64,000 nt of DNA from an uncultured Draconibacterium sp. (GCF_963675065.1 NZ_OY775905.1:1128501-1192500); one strand, 5' to 3'; positions 27,301-35,197 are shown, counted from the stretch's first letter. Notes: a model not told the origin generated them from the letters alone. Numbers and translations: made by a program.

Positions 27301-27555
27301 AGTTTTCAGGCGCAGTTCCTTATTCCAATGGCCATTTCGCTGGTTTATGGAGTTGCTTTCGGAACCCTGTTTATACTGCTGTTCTTCCCGGCACTTATTT
27401 TGGTGTTGAACGATATCCGGAAATTTGTTCGCGAACAGTGGTACGGAAGAACATTTGAACGCGAGCACGTGGAAATTGCATGGCAAAATGCACAACGTAA
27501 AATCGACAACAGCATTTATCACGAAGAAGATGAGGAGGAGGACACCAATGAATAA
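24346..27555 (+). CDS. RND efflux permease (AcrB/MMPL HAE-type)
   Basis: 1069 residues, full AcrB-family length. Twelve membrane helices arranged 1+5 and 1+5 around two large periplasmic loops. N-terminal FPFYANLILLFLIVVGSISF; the porter domain has RVAYPGASPVEMEEGVTSRIEEAV; helix 4 carries the proton-relay pair in GILVDDGIVIGENIFQHFERG; the second half has GVIVNDAVVFLSK and RLRPIILTTLTTAFGLYPL. Powered by proton influx; the substrate (drug, lipid or metal) is unknown. The C-terminal tail is acidic (HEEDEEEDTNE). It overlaps the tolC start by 8 bases. Confidence 0.95.
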   Translation: MKKIVELFVKFPFYANLILLFLIVVGSISFLSMKKSFFPERESHMITVRVAYPGASPVEMEEGVTSRIEEAVRAIPGIYEINSVSAENSASIRIEIQPGYDIDEALIEVKNAVDGVSALPTAAERPIVAKTRTTSPAARLLVTGDVDLMTLKSYAQQVEEDFLGSGIMSQVTISGFPSLEISVEAEEEDLLRYGLTFNDLQSAITNNNRDVSGGQLRSKDEELLIRLRSRSADPNKIGNIILRANPDGSVLRINDIATVKMKFSDVPNKALERGNPLININVMKLITEDLDEIDQYVQKYVADFNSQTHGVKLIYSRSYLELLKSRLDLLYSNGGMGLILVILILGIMLSTRLSLWVAWGIPASFLGMFIAANIIGVTINMMSLFGMILVIGILVDDGIVIGENIFQHFERGKSPMRAAVDGTVEVIPAVTSSVLTTVVAFSPLLFITGRMEMMYEMAIIVTASLLISLIEAFLVLPAHLGNEKVLNRKTLNRKAKGLRKYTEGFFNWLRNYAYDRVIKLVLEWRYIVLGIPVAMIVITIGLVGGQLIKTTFFPRMEFDSFNINIAFTPGSGERQTMEYLERFDSIVWVVNEEMMEEYNDTIPIIENSIINLGSAFSREESGAHSGNIDVSPRNSEETGISSYEIIRRLNKKIGNVPEAEKFTIGARGRFGDPVSIGLMSRNTEELEAARDYLVDRLLQYPQLKDVVNTNALGKQEILLELKPKAYMLGLNETYIAGQVRQAFYGGQAQRLQVGRDELRIWVRYPAEGRERIGQLEKMKVKTPQGEYPLMELVDYDMKRGPVNINRFNGKREIRVNADMVDPDASVTETLDLIKAEVIPELEVLYPGITVIFQGQQRESERNMSDLAFLFPMAFLAIIFILMISFRSFEQPMIIIIMIPISILGAVWGHGIHGKPLSILSLWGIVALTGVIVNDAVVFLSKYNLLIKEGLKVKEAIVEAGKSRLRPIILTTLTTAFGLYPLILEKSFQAQFLIPMAISLVYGVAFGTLFILLFFPALILVLNDIRKFVREQWYGRTFEREHVEIAWQNAQRKIDNSIYHEEDEEEDTNE

Positions 27556-28264
27556 GATAGCAACACTACTACTGATAATGGTTACGGGCTTGTTTGCGCA
27601 GGCCCAGCAGCCACTTACACTTACTGACGCTATTACCAAGGCGTTGGAAAATAACTACGACATTGTTATTGCCAAAGAAAACCAAAGGGTTGCCGAGATT
27701 GAAAACAACTGGGGAACGGCCGGCCGCTATCCTTACATCAACCTTTCGCTGGGCGACAATAATTCGCTACGAGTAGTTGATGGCGACAACACCACCTCAA
27801 TAGGATTAACGGGCGGTGCATCGGTAAACTGGACAATTTTTGATGGATTTTCGGTGAGTATTACCAAAACCCGCTTGGAGGAATTGGAGAACCTATCGAA
27901 AAACAATACGGCAGTTATGGTTGAAGGGACTATTCAATCGGTAATTCTTGCCTATTACGATGTTTTGCTACAAAAAGAAATACTGGCCACTTATAACGAG
28001 GTAATGGCACTTTCGCAAGATCGTTTTCAGAAAACCGAGCAACAGAAAGAATACGGATCAGCAGTGACTTACGACGTTTTGCAGGCACAAAATGCCTACC
28101 TGGCCGACCGCGCGAGTTATCTGTTACAGGAAGTAGCTTACAAAAACTCGAAACGAAATCTGGCTTATTTAATGGCCGAAAAAGAAGCCGTTGACTACGA
28201 ATACTCCGATAAGTTCGAGGCCATTACAGAAGATTACACGCTGGCCGGTTACGAGGACAAATGA
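27548..28264 (+). CDS. TolC-family outer-membrane efflux protein, N-terminal part (frame broken)
   Basis: 238 residues from ATG 27548, inside the pump gene's end. Signal peptide to LFAQAQ, then the start of a TolC protein: LTLTDAITKALENNYDIVIAKE, helical hairpin AYYDVLLQKEILATYNEVMALSQ, KEYGSAVTYDVLQAQNAYLADRASYL. It stops with TGA at 28262, while the rest of the family domain continues in the -1 frame from 28261. Family members are about 430 residues; this piece and the next add to about 429. Either a real 1-base deletion in an A-run, a sequencing error, or coupled translation of two chains. Confidence 0.85.
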   Translation: MNKIATLLLIMVTGLFAQAQQPLTLTDAITKALENNYDIVIAKENQRVAEIENNWGTAGRYPYINLSLGDNNSLRVVDGDNTTSIGLTGGASVNWTIFDGFSVSITKTRLEELENLSKNNTAVMVEGTIQSVILAYYDVLLQKEILATYNEVMALSQDRFQKTEQQKEYGSAVTYDVLQAQNAYLADRASYLLQEVAYKNSKRNLAYLMAEKEAVDYEYSDKFEAITEDYTLAGYEDK

Positions 28265-28836
28265 TTGAAAACAACAAGAGTTTGCAAAACCAGTACATCA
28301 ACCAGCGCCTGCTTGAAAATGCTATTGCTTCGGCAAAAAGTTCTTTTTCTCCTTCATTGGGATTTACAGGTGGAGTAAGCGGATCACGTGCCGGAAACAA
28401 AGTTGGCGACATGGATATGGACTGGGCCAACTCAGCAAACTTTTACGGTAACTTTACACTTAGCTGGAACTTGTTTAGCGGCGGAAACCGGAAGCGGGCA
28501 TTACAAATTGCGGAGATCGATAGCGACATTGCTGAAATTCAGCTAACCGACATGCAACACGACCTGGACAACAGTCTGGCCAATCTGTTCGAATTTTACC
28601 AGGTACGCAAAGAGTTACTTTCTGTTGCCGACGAAAACCTGGCAGCGGCACAACTTAACCTGCAAATTTCGCGCGACAAGTTTGAGGCGGGTGCCATCAA
28701 CTCCTTCAATTTCCGCGATGTACAGGAAATTTACCTTCGCGCCTCACAAGGGAAACTGGAGGCGATCTATAATTTTATCAACGCACAAACATCCCTATTA
28801 CGCTTAACGGGCGCAATTGTACAGGAATACGAATAA
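28261..28836 (+). CDS. TolC-family outer-membrane efflux protein, C-terminal part (frame broken)
   Basis: 191 residues in the -1 frame, starting at ATG 28261 within ATGA shared with the stop of the N-terminal part. It has no signal peptide of its own and begins in the middle of a TolC repeat (NNKSLQNQYINQRLLENAI, then FTLSWNLFSGGNRKRALQIAE and the second helical hairpin LFEFYQVRKELLSVADENLAAAQLNL, KFEAGAINSFNFRDVQEIYL). It cannot be exported alone. Adding one A to the AAA run at 28258-28260 would restore a single 429-residue protein, so the intact gene was probably functional recently. Confidence 0.85.
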   Translation: MIENNKSLQNQYINQRLLENAIASAKSSFSPSLGFTGGVSGSRAGNKVGDMDMDWANSANFYGNFTLSWNLFSGGNRKRALQIAEIDSDIAEIQLTDMQHDLDNSLANLFEFYQVRKELLSVADENLAAAQLNLQISRDKFEAGAINSFNFRDVQEIYLRASQGKLEAIYNFINAQTSLLRLTGAIVQEYE

Positions 28837-28840
28837 TAAA

Positions 28841-28881
28841 AAGCAAGCCGATGGAGAGAACTTCATCGGCTTGCTTCTTTT
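28841..28881 (+). terminator. terminator of the RND efflux operon
   Basis: Perfect 13-base-pair stem AAGCAAGCCGATG / CATCGGCTTGCTT with a 10-base loop, then a T-rich tail, immediately after the tolC stop. Confidence 0.9.
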
Positions 28882-29007
28882 ATAACACCGCAATCCTCTG
28901 CACCTTTTTTTCAATACAATTCCATATTCCCAAAATCTATTTTGTCCCAGCAGGTATTATTAAACCATAATGGCTAAATTTGAAAGGTTTAATGGAACCA
29001 CAAAAAC

Positions 29008-30339
29008 ATGAGAATGGCTGAAGAATTTTATGTCGACAGATTGGGAAAATGCACCGTTAAATCGCCGCTAAACTTATCGACGGTTGAAGGTGATGGGATT
29101 TTCGATTTTATTCGCGATGACGAACGCATCCTCTACTATAACACAGTATCAAAAGTTAAAGAACAACTGGCAAAAGGCGAAGAACCACTCTCGTTTGAGC
29201 GCGCCGGCCCCAGAGAAGACCTTTTCTTTGAGCCAGCTAAAACACGTGTTGCGATAGTTACTTGTGGCGGCTTATGTCCCGGTCTGAATAATGTGATTCG
29301 TGGTATTGTAAATAACCTCTGGGAGCGATACGGAGTAAAGAAAATTTACGGAATCAAATACGGCTACTCCGGTTTTATTCCCGAGTACAACTTCCCTTAC
29401 ATCGAGCTTGATCCCGATGTAGTTGATGATATCCACAAGGCGGGAGGCACCATGCTGGGATCGTCGCGTGGAGACCAGCCCGTTGAAACCATTGTAGATA
29501 CGCTAGAGCGACTAAATATAAACATACTATTTACGATTGGAGGAGATGGAACACTGCGTGGAGCGCACGCAATTGCCGAAGAAATAAAACGACGTAATTT
29601 AAAGATTTCTGTTGCCGGGATTCCAAAAACAATTGATAACGACATCAGCATGATCGAACGTTCTTTTGGTTTCGAAACGGCTTTCTCCATTGCGATGACT
29701 GTAATTCAGAATGCGCACTACGAAGCAAAAGGAGTGTACAATGGTATTGCAGTTATAAAACTAATGGGACGTGATTCAGGTTTTATTGCTGCCAATGCAG
29801 CACTGGCTTGTCCTGATGTAAATTTTGTACTAATACCCGAAATGGATTTCGACCTTGACGGCGAAAAAGGCTTTCTTACCGTTCTTAAAAAACGACTTCA
29901 GGAAAAACAACATGCAGTTATTGTTGTTGCCGAAGGTGCCGGTCAGTTCTTTTTCGGTAAAGACAATAATAAAAATGTAATCGCAAATAAAGTTTACGAA
30001 GATATTGGCTTGTACATTCGAGATAAAATTCATGAAGATTTCGAAGCTTCCAACTTTCCATTTTCACTGAAATACATTGATCCCAGCTATATTTTACGCA
30101 GTACTCCGGCCAATGCAAACGACAGCAAATTCTGTTTTCAACTGGCACAAAATGCCGTGCATGCTGCAATGGCGGGCCGAACAGATTTTTTAGTTGGATA
30201 CTGGCAGGGTGCTTTTACGGTATTACCCATTCCTCTGGCTACAAAAGAACGTAAAAAAGTGAACCTCGAAGGGAACTTGTGGGGAAGTGTTTTGGAAGCT
30301 ACAGGGCAACCCGTTTGTATGCACAACAAATGCCCCTGA
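29008..30339 (+). CDS. ATP-dependent 6-phosphofructokinase, TP0108-like
   Basis: 443 residues, longer than E. coli PfkA by an N-terminal extension of about 75 residues. Core: VAIVTCGGLCPGLNNVIRG, GGDGT at 178-182 and PKTIDND at 206-212, then LMGRDSGFIA and EGAGQF. The Gly in GGDGT favours ATP over pyrophosphate, while the Lys in PKTIDND is the residue usual in PPi enzymes; this hybrid is known in the TP0108 group, whose members tested are ATP-dependent. Committing step of glycolysis. Monocistronic. ATG at 29014 is an alternative start. Confidence 0.92.
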   Translation: MRMAEEFYVDRLGKCTVKSPLNLSTVEGDGIFDFIRDDERILYYNTVSKVKEQLAKGEEPLSFERAGPREDLFFEPAKTRVAIVTCGGLCPGLNNVIRGIVNNLWERYGVKKIYGIKYGYSGFIPEYNFPYIELDPDVVDDIHKAGGTMLGSSRGDQPVETIVDTLERLNINILFTIGGDGTLRGAHAIAEEIKRRNLKISVAGIPKTIDNDISMIERSFGFETAFSIAMTVIQNAHYEAKGVYNGIAVIKLMGRDSGFIAANAALACPDVNFVLIPEMDFDLDGEKGFLTVLKKRLQEKQHAVIVVAEGAGQFFFGKDNNKNVIANKVYEDIGLYIRDKIHEDFEASNFPFSLKYIDPSYILRSTPANANDSKFCFQLAQNAVHAAMAGRTDFLVGYWQGAFTVLPIPLATKERKKVNLEGNLWGSVLEATGQPVCMHNKCP

Positions 30340-30355
30340 TGAATTTATATTCTGA

Positions 30356-30679
30356 TTAAACACGAACCCATTTTCGCTGTTTGTTCTTCTCCTCTTTATT
30401 ACGAAAAGCCTCTTCCAGATCGATTCCTTTCCGGTTGGCAATGGCACACAGGTAGATAAAGATATCAGCCAGCTCATCAGCAATTTCGGAGAAATCGGAA
30501 TTTGAATCTACGAGCAATCCTTCTGATTTTCTGACAGCTTTAAACAGCTCTCCAATCTCCTCGCCTAGCAGCAGACACTTATCGATTGTTGTTTGCGAAG
30601 CAAAGCCCCGCTCCTGTTCCAATGCTGTAACATATTCTTGAAAGTCGGCGAGTTGTGGTTGATCTTTTAGTGTAGGCAT
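30356..30679 (-). CDS. MazG-like nucleotide pyrophosphohydrolase
   Basis: 107 residues. Single MazG domain with the Mg-binding helices: EEIGELFKAVRKSEG (E-E-x-x-E at about 40-44) and IADELADIFIYLCAIANRKGID (E/D-x-x-D near 68-72). Such enzymes hydrolyse non-canonical NTPs to NMP and pyrophosphate (house-cleaning). Only 4 bases behind the SDR gene, so the two are probably one transcript, without an obvious common role. Confidence 0.9.
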   Translation of the reverse strand: MPTLKDQPQLADFQEYVTALEQERGFASQTTIDKCLLLGEEIGELFKAVRKSEGLLVDSNSDFSEIADELADIFIYLCAIANRKGIDLEEAFRNKEEKNKQRKWVRV

Positions 30680-30683
30680 AGTT

Positions 30684-31385
30684 TTAACTTATACTGTTTG
30701 GCGATTCTAAAATTACTTCTTTTACACATGCTCCGGGAGAAAGTTGCAGCAGCCATTCGATGGTTTTATAAAGATCGTCGGGTTGAATCATTTGGTCACT
30801 CTCCAAAGGCGTTCCGGCATCAACAGCCATTTCGGTGTTTACCCAACCCGGGCATAAAGCCGTTACTTTTATTCCCAGCGGATTCAACTCACGGTAAAGC
30901 GATTCGCTTAATCCAACCAGGCCAAATTTAGATGCGCTGTATGCTCCGCCACCGGAAAAACCAACTTTCCCTGATCGAGATGCCACATTAAAAATATATC
31001 CCGATTTTTGTGCTTTCAGAACCGGAACAACTTCTTTTAAAACCACATACTGAGCAGTTAGATTGGTCTCCAGCATTTTCTCAAACTTATCTTCTGCAAT
31101 ATCCACAGATCCACTAAAATGAATGCCGGCATTGTTAACCAAAATATCGATACCTCCATTTTCCGAAACAATTTTTGCAACGGCTTCTTTTATGGCTGGC
31201 TTATCAGTAATATCAAGCTGCAATACTTTTGCATTATTCCCAATCTTTTTCGCTACCTGCTCAAGATTTTGTTTGTTTCGCCCCACCAGAATGGTTTGAT
31301 AGCCCAGCTGCGCCAGTCCTGTGGCAATAGCTTCACCAATTCCTTTTCCCGCTCCTGTAACAACAGCAGTTTTTTGTTCACTCAT
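30684..31385 (-). CDS. SDR-family oxidoreductase
   Basis: 233 residues, classical short-chain dehydrogenase. NAD(P)-binding TGAGKGIGEAIATGLAQLG (about 10-28), NNAGIHFSGSVDI, active-site Ser in IFNVASRSGKVGFSG and the Y-x-x-x-K pair in AYSASKFGLVGLS, then PGWVNTEM. The sequence is close to 3-oxoacyl-ACP-reductase-type SDRs, but the substrate is not defined. Starts the SDR-MazG pair. Confidence 0.92.
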   Translation of the reverse strand: MSEQKTAVVTGAGKGIGEAIATGLAQLGYQTILVGRNKQNLEQVAKKIGNNAKVLQLDITDKPAIKEAVAKIVSENGGIDILVNNAGIHFSGSVDIAEDKFEKMLETNLTAQYVVLKEVVPVLKAQKSGYIFNVASRSGKVGFSGGGAYSASKFGLVGLSESLYRELNPLGIKVTALCPGWVNTEMAVDAGTPLESDQMIQPDDLYKTIEWLLQLSPGACVKEVILESPNSIS

Positions 31386-31457
31386 ATTTTGAATTTGAGT
31401 CCTAAAGATAAAAAGAGGAATCCTGAAAAAACAGCTATTTGTGGATTTTAATTCGCC

Positions 31458-31500
31458 GATCTGCGGTAATCATTTTCGATCAGTGTCATCAGCGTTCTAT
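31458..31500. repeat. ATCTGCG/ATCAGCG intergenic repeat relic
   Basis: GATCTGCGGTAATC, GATCAGTGT and CATCAGCGTTCTAT follow one another in the gap between the SDR gene and the response regulator stop. Same word family as at 2929-2957 and 46079-46100. Confidence 0.4.
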
Positions 31501-32192
31501 CAGGAATTAACTTCCAGCAAAAATCCACTTCCGTGAATATTCTTAATTTCGATATTCGGATCGTCCTTCAAATACTTGCGCAATTTCGTAATAAATACAT
31601 CCATACTCCGGGCAGTAAAATAACCATCTTCGCCCCAGATTTTGCGCAGTGCCGTTTCGCGCGAAAGCAGTTCGTTTTTATTTTGGCAGAGTAATTTCAG
31701 CAAATCAGCTTCTTTTGGTGATAACTTTTGTTTCTCCCCATCGCGAACAATTACACGTAGCTTTGAATCAAATTCATACGTTCCGATGGTAAAGAGAAAT
31801 TCTTCTGTTATCGGTTGCGTTGACTGCCGCTTTATAATCGCCTGAATTTTACACAACAATACTTCCGTGTCAAACGGTTTGGTGATATAATCATCGGCTC
31901 CCACGTTGTAACCTTTCAGAATATCTTCTTTTAAGGTTTTTGCGGTTAGAAAAACCATTGGGATTTCCTTATCAAGTTTACGTATTTCTTTGCCAATTGT
32001 AAATCCGTCGATATTGGGCAACATCACATCCAATATGCAGATTTGAAAAGATCCGGCTTTAAATTTATCCACCGCATATTTTCCGTCGTCAACCCAGGTA
32101 ACTTCATAATCGTTCAACTCAAGGTACGATTTTAATACCGCCCCAAAACTAAGGTCGTCTTCTACCAGAAATATGTGTTGCTTTATTGTCAT
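31500..32192 (-). CDS. OmpR/PhoB-type response regulator
   Basis: 230 residues. Receiver domain with acidic pocket EDD (11-13), phospho-acceptor Asp55 in ICILDVMLPNIDGF, and the T/K pair in VFLTAKTL near 103-107; a winged-helix DNA-binding domain in the C-terminal 100 residues (KLSPKEADLLKLLCQNKNELLSRETALRKIWG, FITKLRKYLKDDPNI). Partner of the histidine kinase just upstream. Likely binds the four phased TTAAC repeats in the divergent region at 34071-34107 (inference). Confidence 0.96.
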   Translation of the reverse strand: MTIKQHIFLVEDDLSFGAVLKSYLELNDYEVTWVDDGKYAVDKFKAGSFQICILDVMLPNIDGFTIGKEIRKLDKEIPMVFLTAKTLKEDILKGYNVGADDYITKPFDTEVLLCKIQAIIKRQSTQPITEEFLFTIGTYEFDSKLRVIVRDGEKQKLSPKEADLLKLLCQNKNELLSRETALRKIWGEDGYFTARSMDVFITKLRKYLKDDPNIEIKNIHGSGFLLEVNS

Positions 32193-32204
32193 TCTTTATT
32201 ATTG

Positions 32205-32265
32205 CCATTTCGAACGCAGTGAGAAAACTGTAACAGATTTCTCAGTCGTACCTTCTTCGAAATGA
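32205..32265. repeat. palindromic intergenic repeat between kinase and regulator genes
   Basis: Outer arms CATTTCGAA (32206-32214) and TTCGAAATG (32256-32264) enclose inner arms GAGAAAACTG and CAGATTTCTC (loop TAA), giving a long imperfect hairpin. From memory, elements with ATTTCGA arms and an inner GAGAAATCT are common between genes in Bacteroidota genomes and behave like REP-type repeats. Here it would be in the kinase-regulator mRNA. Confidence 0.55.
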
Positions 32266-32276
32266 CAGCTTTATTG

Positions 32277-34031
32277 TTACTCCCTCACAAAAGGTAAAAA
32301 TACATCAAATTTGCTTCCCTTGGCTGGTTCGCTGCTCACGGAAATAGTTCCACGGTTAGCTTCCAACACGGCTTTTACATAACTTAATCCCAGTCCAAAT
32401 CCTTTTACGTTGTGAATATTACCACTTGTTTGGCGGTAAAAACGTTCAAATATTTTTGCCTGAACCGCCTTGCTCATTCCAATTCCTTTATCTGCTACCG
32501 AAACCACCACTCCTTTTTGCTGGTTGATTGTTGATACGGTAATTTCGGGTGTATCGCCGGAATATTTATTGGCGTTGTCGATGAGGTTATACACCACATT
32601 CGTACAATGAATCCGGTCGGTAGTCACCATTGAGTTAATGGCTTTTAAATCCAGTTCAATCTTACCACCCCGTTTTTCAACCTGCAGTTTAATTCCCTGA
32701 ACCGCGTCGCTGATCAGGTCGTGCACATCAATGGTTTCCCAGTGAAATTCAAAGTCTTTTTTATCCAATCTTGCGATGGTGAGAATATCCTCCACCTGCC
32801 TGTTCATGCGGGTATTTTCCTTTTTAATCATACCCGCAAAATATCTGATGCGCTCCGGATCAACCAGCACTTTCTGATTAGTGATGGAATCAGTCGCCAC
32901 CGAAATTGTGGCGATTGGCGTTTTAAACTCGTGCGTCATGTTATTGATGAAATCCGATTTCATCTCAGAAATTTTCTTTTGTCGTATAATGTAGAAAATA
33001 CTGAGCGCAAACGTCACTAAAATAATTAGCGAGAATAAAAAGGAAGCTATCAGCAGCCAATTTAGCGAACGGTAAATAAAACTATCGCGATCAGGAAATA
33101 CCACAGCCAGTTTTATGTCTTTCTGAAAAATATCGTTGGGATAAAGCTGCGCCTGAAATATGGTGTTTGCTACCTCCAGCGAATCAGTTACAGGCTTGGG
33201 GAAACTCAACTCATCGCCCCGAAAAATTCCGTATTCAAAGTCGAGCGGAATATTGTTTTCGTCAAGCTCCTTTTTAAGCACATCGTAAATCAGGTTTTCA
33301 TCCAGTTGACGCACATCCCAGGTGGCAACTTCGGTAACTACTTTATTTGCCATTCTTTTCAGGCTGGTAGCTTTCAATTTAACACGTTTTGATATATCAG
33401 GAGACAGAATTTCAAAAGTATCTAAATCAGTAAGCAGCGAATCGATCTTTACCGTACTAATGGTATAAAGTGAATCAGCACTTCTTATAATTGTGTCGCT
33501 TTGTACAAATACAACATTACCAGCATCCACATCATCACCGGCAATTACGACATGGTTTTTACCCGTAGTCGAAGTACTAAGGTTATACGTGTACGACTGC
33601 ACTTTGCGGCTGTCGGAATCGTTATCGATATGAATTTCGATACGTGCTTCCTTATTGTCCGGAGCAAATTCGCGAATGATTCTAACCGGCCGCCGGGTTG
33701 AGTCGGTGCGCTGCCGTATAACACGTGCTTTACCTGGCGAAACATTCCATCTCATCGTATTATCCGAGTCGCTATCAAATTCAACATCTAAATCAAAATC
33801 CTGAAGCAAGTCGGCCGAGTCTCCTGAAAAAACCATTTCGTTTACCACACCAAGGTTATGTAGATCTTCTAAACGACTTACCGTTTGCTGCAGCGCTTGA
33901 TTAACGCCACGTTCGAACATCTCGTTTTTTACCTTAATGGCATTGTTCATCCACACCAGCTGAACGGCAATGATCCCCAAAATGGAGACACCCATCAAAA
34001 TGATCAATCCTGTAAAAAGCTTTTTGTTCAT
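32277..34031 (-). CDS. membrane sensor histidine kinase
   Basis: 584 residues. Membrane helix 8-28, a large periplasmic sensor of about 290 residues, second helix about 323-347, then the HisKA domain with His367 in NNMTHEFKTPIATI, and the HATPase domain (NLIDNANKYSGD, VADKGIGMSKAVQAKIFERFYR, GFGLGLSYVKAVLEANRG). The sensor domain has acidic Ser/Asp-rich stretches (VEFDSDSDNT, IHIDNDSDSRK) and no family I know. Upstream of the regulator gene with 84 bases between them that hold a palindromic repeat. Divergent from the secreted acidic protein at 34213. Confidence 0.95.
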   Translation of the reverse strand: MNKKLFTGLIILMGVSILGIIAVQLVWMNNAIKVKNEMFERGVNQALQQTVSRLEDLHNLGVVNEMVFSGDSADLLQDFDLDVEFDSDSDNTMRWNVSPGKARVIRQRTDSTRRPVRIIREFAPDNKEARIEIHIDNDSDSRKVQSYTYNLSTSTTGKNHVVIAGDDVDAGNVVFVQSDTIIRSADSLYTISTVKIDSLLTDLDTFEILSPDISKRVKLKATSLKRMANKVVTEVATWDVRQLDENLIYDVLKKELDENNIPLDFEYGIFRGDELSFPKPVTDSLEVANTIFQAQLYPNDIFQKDIKLAVVFPDRDSFIYRSLNWLLIASFLFSLIILVTFALSIFYIIRQKKISEMKSDFINNMTHEFKTPIATISVATDSITNQKVLVDPERIRYFAGMIKKENTRMNRQVEDILTIARLDKKDFEFHWETIDVHDLISDAVQGIKLQVEKRGGKIELDLKAINSMVTTDRIHCTNVVYNLIDNANKYSGDTPEITVSTINQQKGVVVSVADKGIGMSKAVQAKIFERFYRQTSGNIHNVKGFGLGLSYVKAVLEANRGTISVSSEPAKGSKFDVFLPFVRE

Positions 34032-34070
34032 GCTTCAAATATAGGCAAAACCACTTGCCAAATGTAAATT

Positions 34071-34107
34071 TTAACTTTTCCTTAACAGATTTTAACCGGC
34101 CTTTAAC
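34071..34107. promoter_or_regulatory. four phased TTAAC repeats, putative response-regulator operator
   Basis: TTAAC occurs at 34071-34075, 34082-34086, 34092-34096 and 34103-34107, i.e. at 11, 10 and 11-base steps, one helical turn each. This is the geometry of OmpR/PhoB direct-repeat boxes. The array lies between the kinase gene and the divergent acidic protein gene, directly upstream of the latter's promoter. Confidence 0.55.
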
Positions 34108-34110
34108 GGA

Positions 34111-34138
34111 TTGATTGACAGGCCTCACCCTATATTTG
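34111..34138 (+). promoter_or_regulatory. promoter of the secreted acidic protein gene
   Basis: TTG (34111-34113), 17-base spacer, TATATTTG (34131-34138): a full match to the Bacteroidota TTG-N17-23-TAnnTTTG promoter, leaving a leader of about 67 bases. The TTAAC array ends four bases upstream of the -33 element. Confidence 0.6.
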
Positions 34139-34212
34139 TTCACGGAATCAGAATTTGATTTCAGCCAAGATATTCAAACGAATGACAAAATAAATTTTAA
34201 TAAATTAACGAC

Positions 34213-35118
34213 ATGAAACAAGTATTATCACTTACAGGAATTTTAGCCCTTGCCTTATTTTTCTCATCGGCCATTTCGATAAACGATGCGCCGCAGTATC
34301 CTCCAAAAACAAAAAAGGACAAAAAGCACATTAAAATGGTGAAGATTGGAGACGATGGCAAAAAAATGGAAATCGACACTGTTATTGAGGCCGACCAGGT
34401 TTTTGTATGGAACGGCGATACGATTGGTGGCGGAAAAAAGTTGAAATGGATATCGGAAGAGGATTTTGATTTGGATATGGACTTTGACGTTAATGTGGAA
34501 ACAGACGAAAACGGAAATGTATTTATACTGAAGGGGAAAGGTGCCTCAGAGCCAATGGTCTATGAATTTAAAACCGACGATGGCGACTCGGCAAAGCACA
34601 TAATGATGAAAGTAATTTCGGATGATGTGTCTTCTGATATTATGAAGTGGCACAGCAAAAATGGTAACGAAATGTTTTTTGGAGCGCCGGGTTCAGCCAC
34701 CCCGAAAGTTATTCGCATTAACAAACAAAAAAGCGGAAATGTAATCGACCTTAGCGATCCGGGTATTATTTCGTACGATAGAAAAGAGTTGAAAAACGGA
34801 AAGGAAAAGATCGTGATTGTGCGCGAAAAGCCAAGCGAAGAAGATATGGAGATGCACGAAGAAATTATTATGCACAACAGTAGCGCAGCACCAATGATCA
34901 TTCATGAAGGAATGCCGAATATGACCAAAAGAATTAAAGTAATTGCCGACGATGATGGCCGCGTTGAAATTCTGGAGGATGGCAAATCCTGGACCGTTGA
35001 AGAAAGCGATGAAGACACGCAGGTAATTGAAAAAGACGGTAAAAAGATCATCATCAAGAAAACAAAAAAAGATGGTGAGATGAAAGTTGATGTGGAGGTA
35101 GAAGAGGAAGAAAACTAA
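34213..35118 (+). CDS. secreted acidic protein, likely target of the adjacent two-component system
   Basis: 301 residues. Signal peptide (ILALALFFSSAIS), then a very charged mature protein rich in Asp, Glu, Lys and Met, with repeated short strand-like units (VKIGDDGKKMEIDTVI, VNVETDENGNVFILKG, IKVIADDDGRVEILEDG) and an acidic-basic tail ending VEVEEEEN. No catalytic motif or known domain. The promoter is flanked by four phased TTAAC boxes and the gene is divergent from a kinase with a similarly Asp/Ser-rich sensor, so it is probably induced by that system. It may bind cations or the envelope; this is speculation. Confidence 0.75.
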   Translation: MKQVLSLTGILALALFFSSAISINDAPQYPPKTKKDKKHIKMVKIGDDGKKMEIDTVIEADQVFVWNGDTIGGGKKLKWISEEDFDLDMDFDVNVETDENGNVFILKGKGASEPMVYEFKTDDGDSAKHIMMKVISDDVSSDIMKWHSKNGNEMFFGAPGSATPKVIRINKQKSGNVIDLSDPGIISYDRKELKNGKEKIVIVREKPSEEDMEMHEEIIMHNSSAAPMIIHEGMPNMTKRIKVIADDDGRVEILEDGKSWTVEESDEDTQVIEKDGKKIIIKKTKKDGEMKVDVEVEEEEN

Positions 35119-35140
35119 TTAAAATACAAGTTCAGAAACA

Positions 35141-35182
35141 ACAAAGCCGGTACGATAATTTGTACTTGCTTTGTCGTTTTTT
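35141..35182 (+). terminator. terminator of the acidic protein gene
   Basis: Stem ACAAAGC / GCTTTGT interrupted by a 2-base bulge, inner GTAC / GTAC, loop GATAATTT, then CG and six T. It begins 22 bases after the stop. Confidence 0.75.
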
Positions 35183-35197
35183 ATCGCTAAGCTTCAT

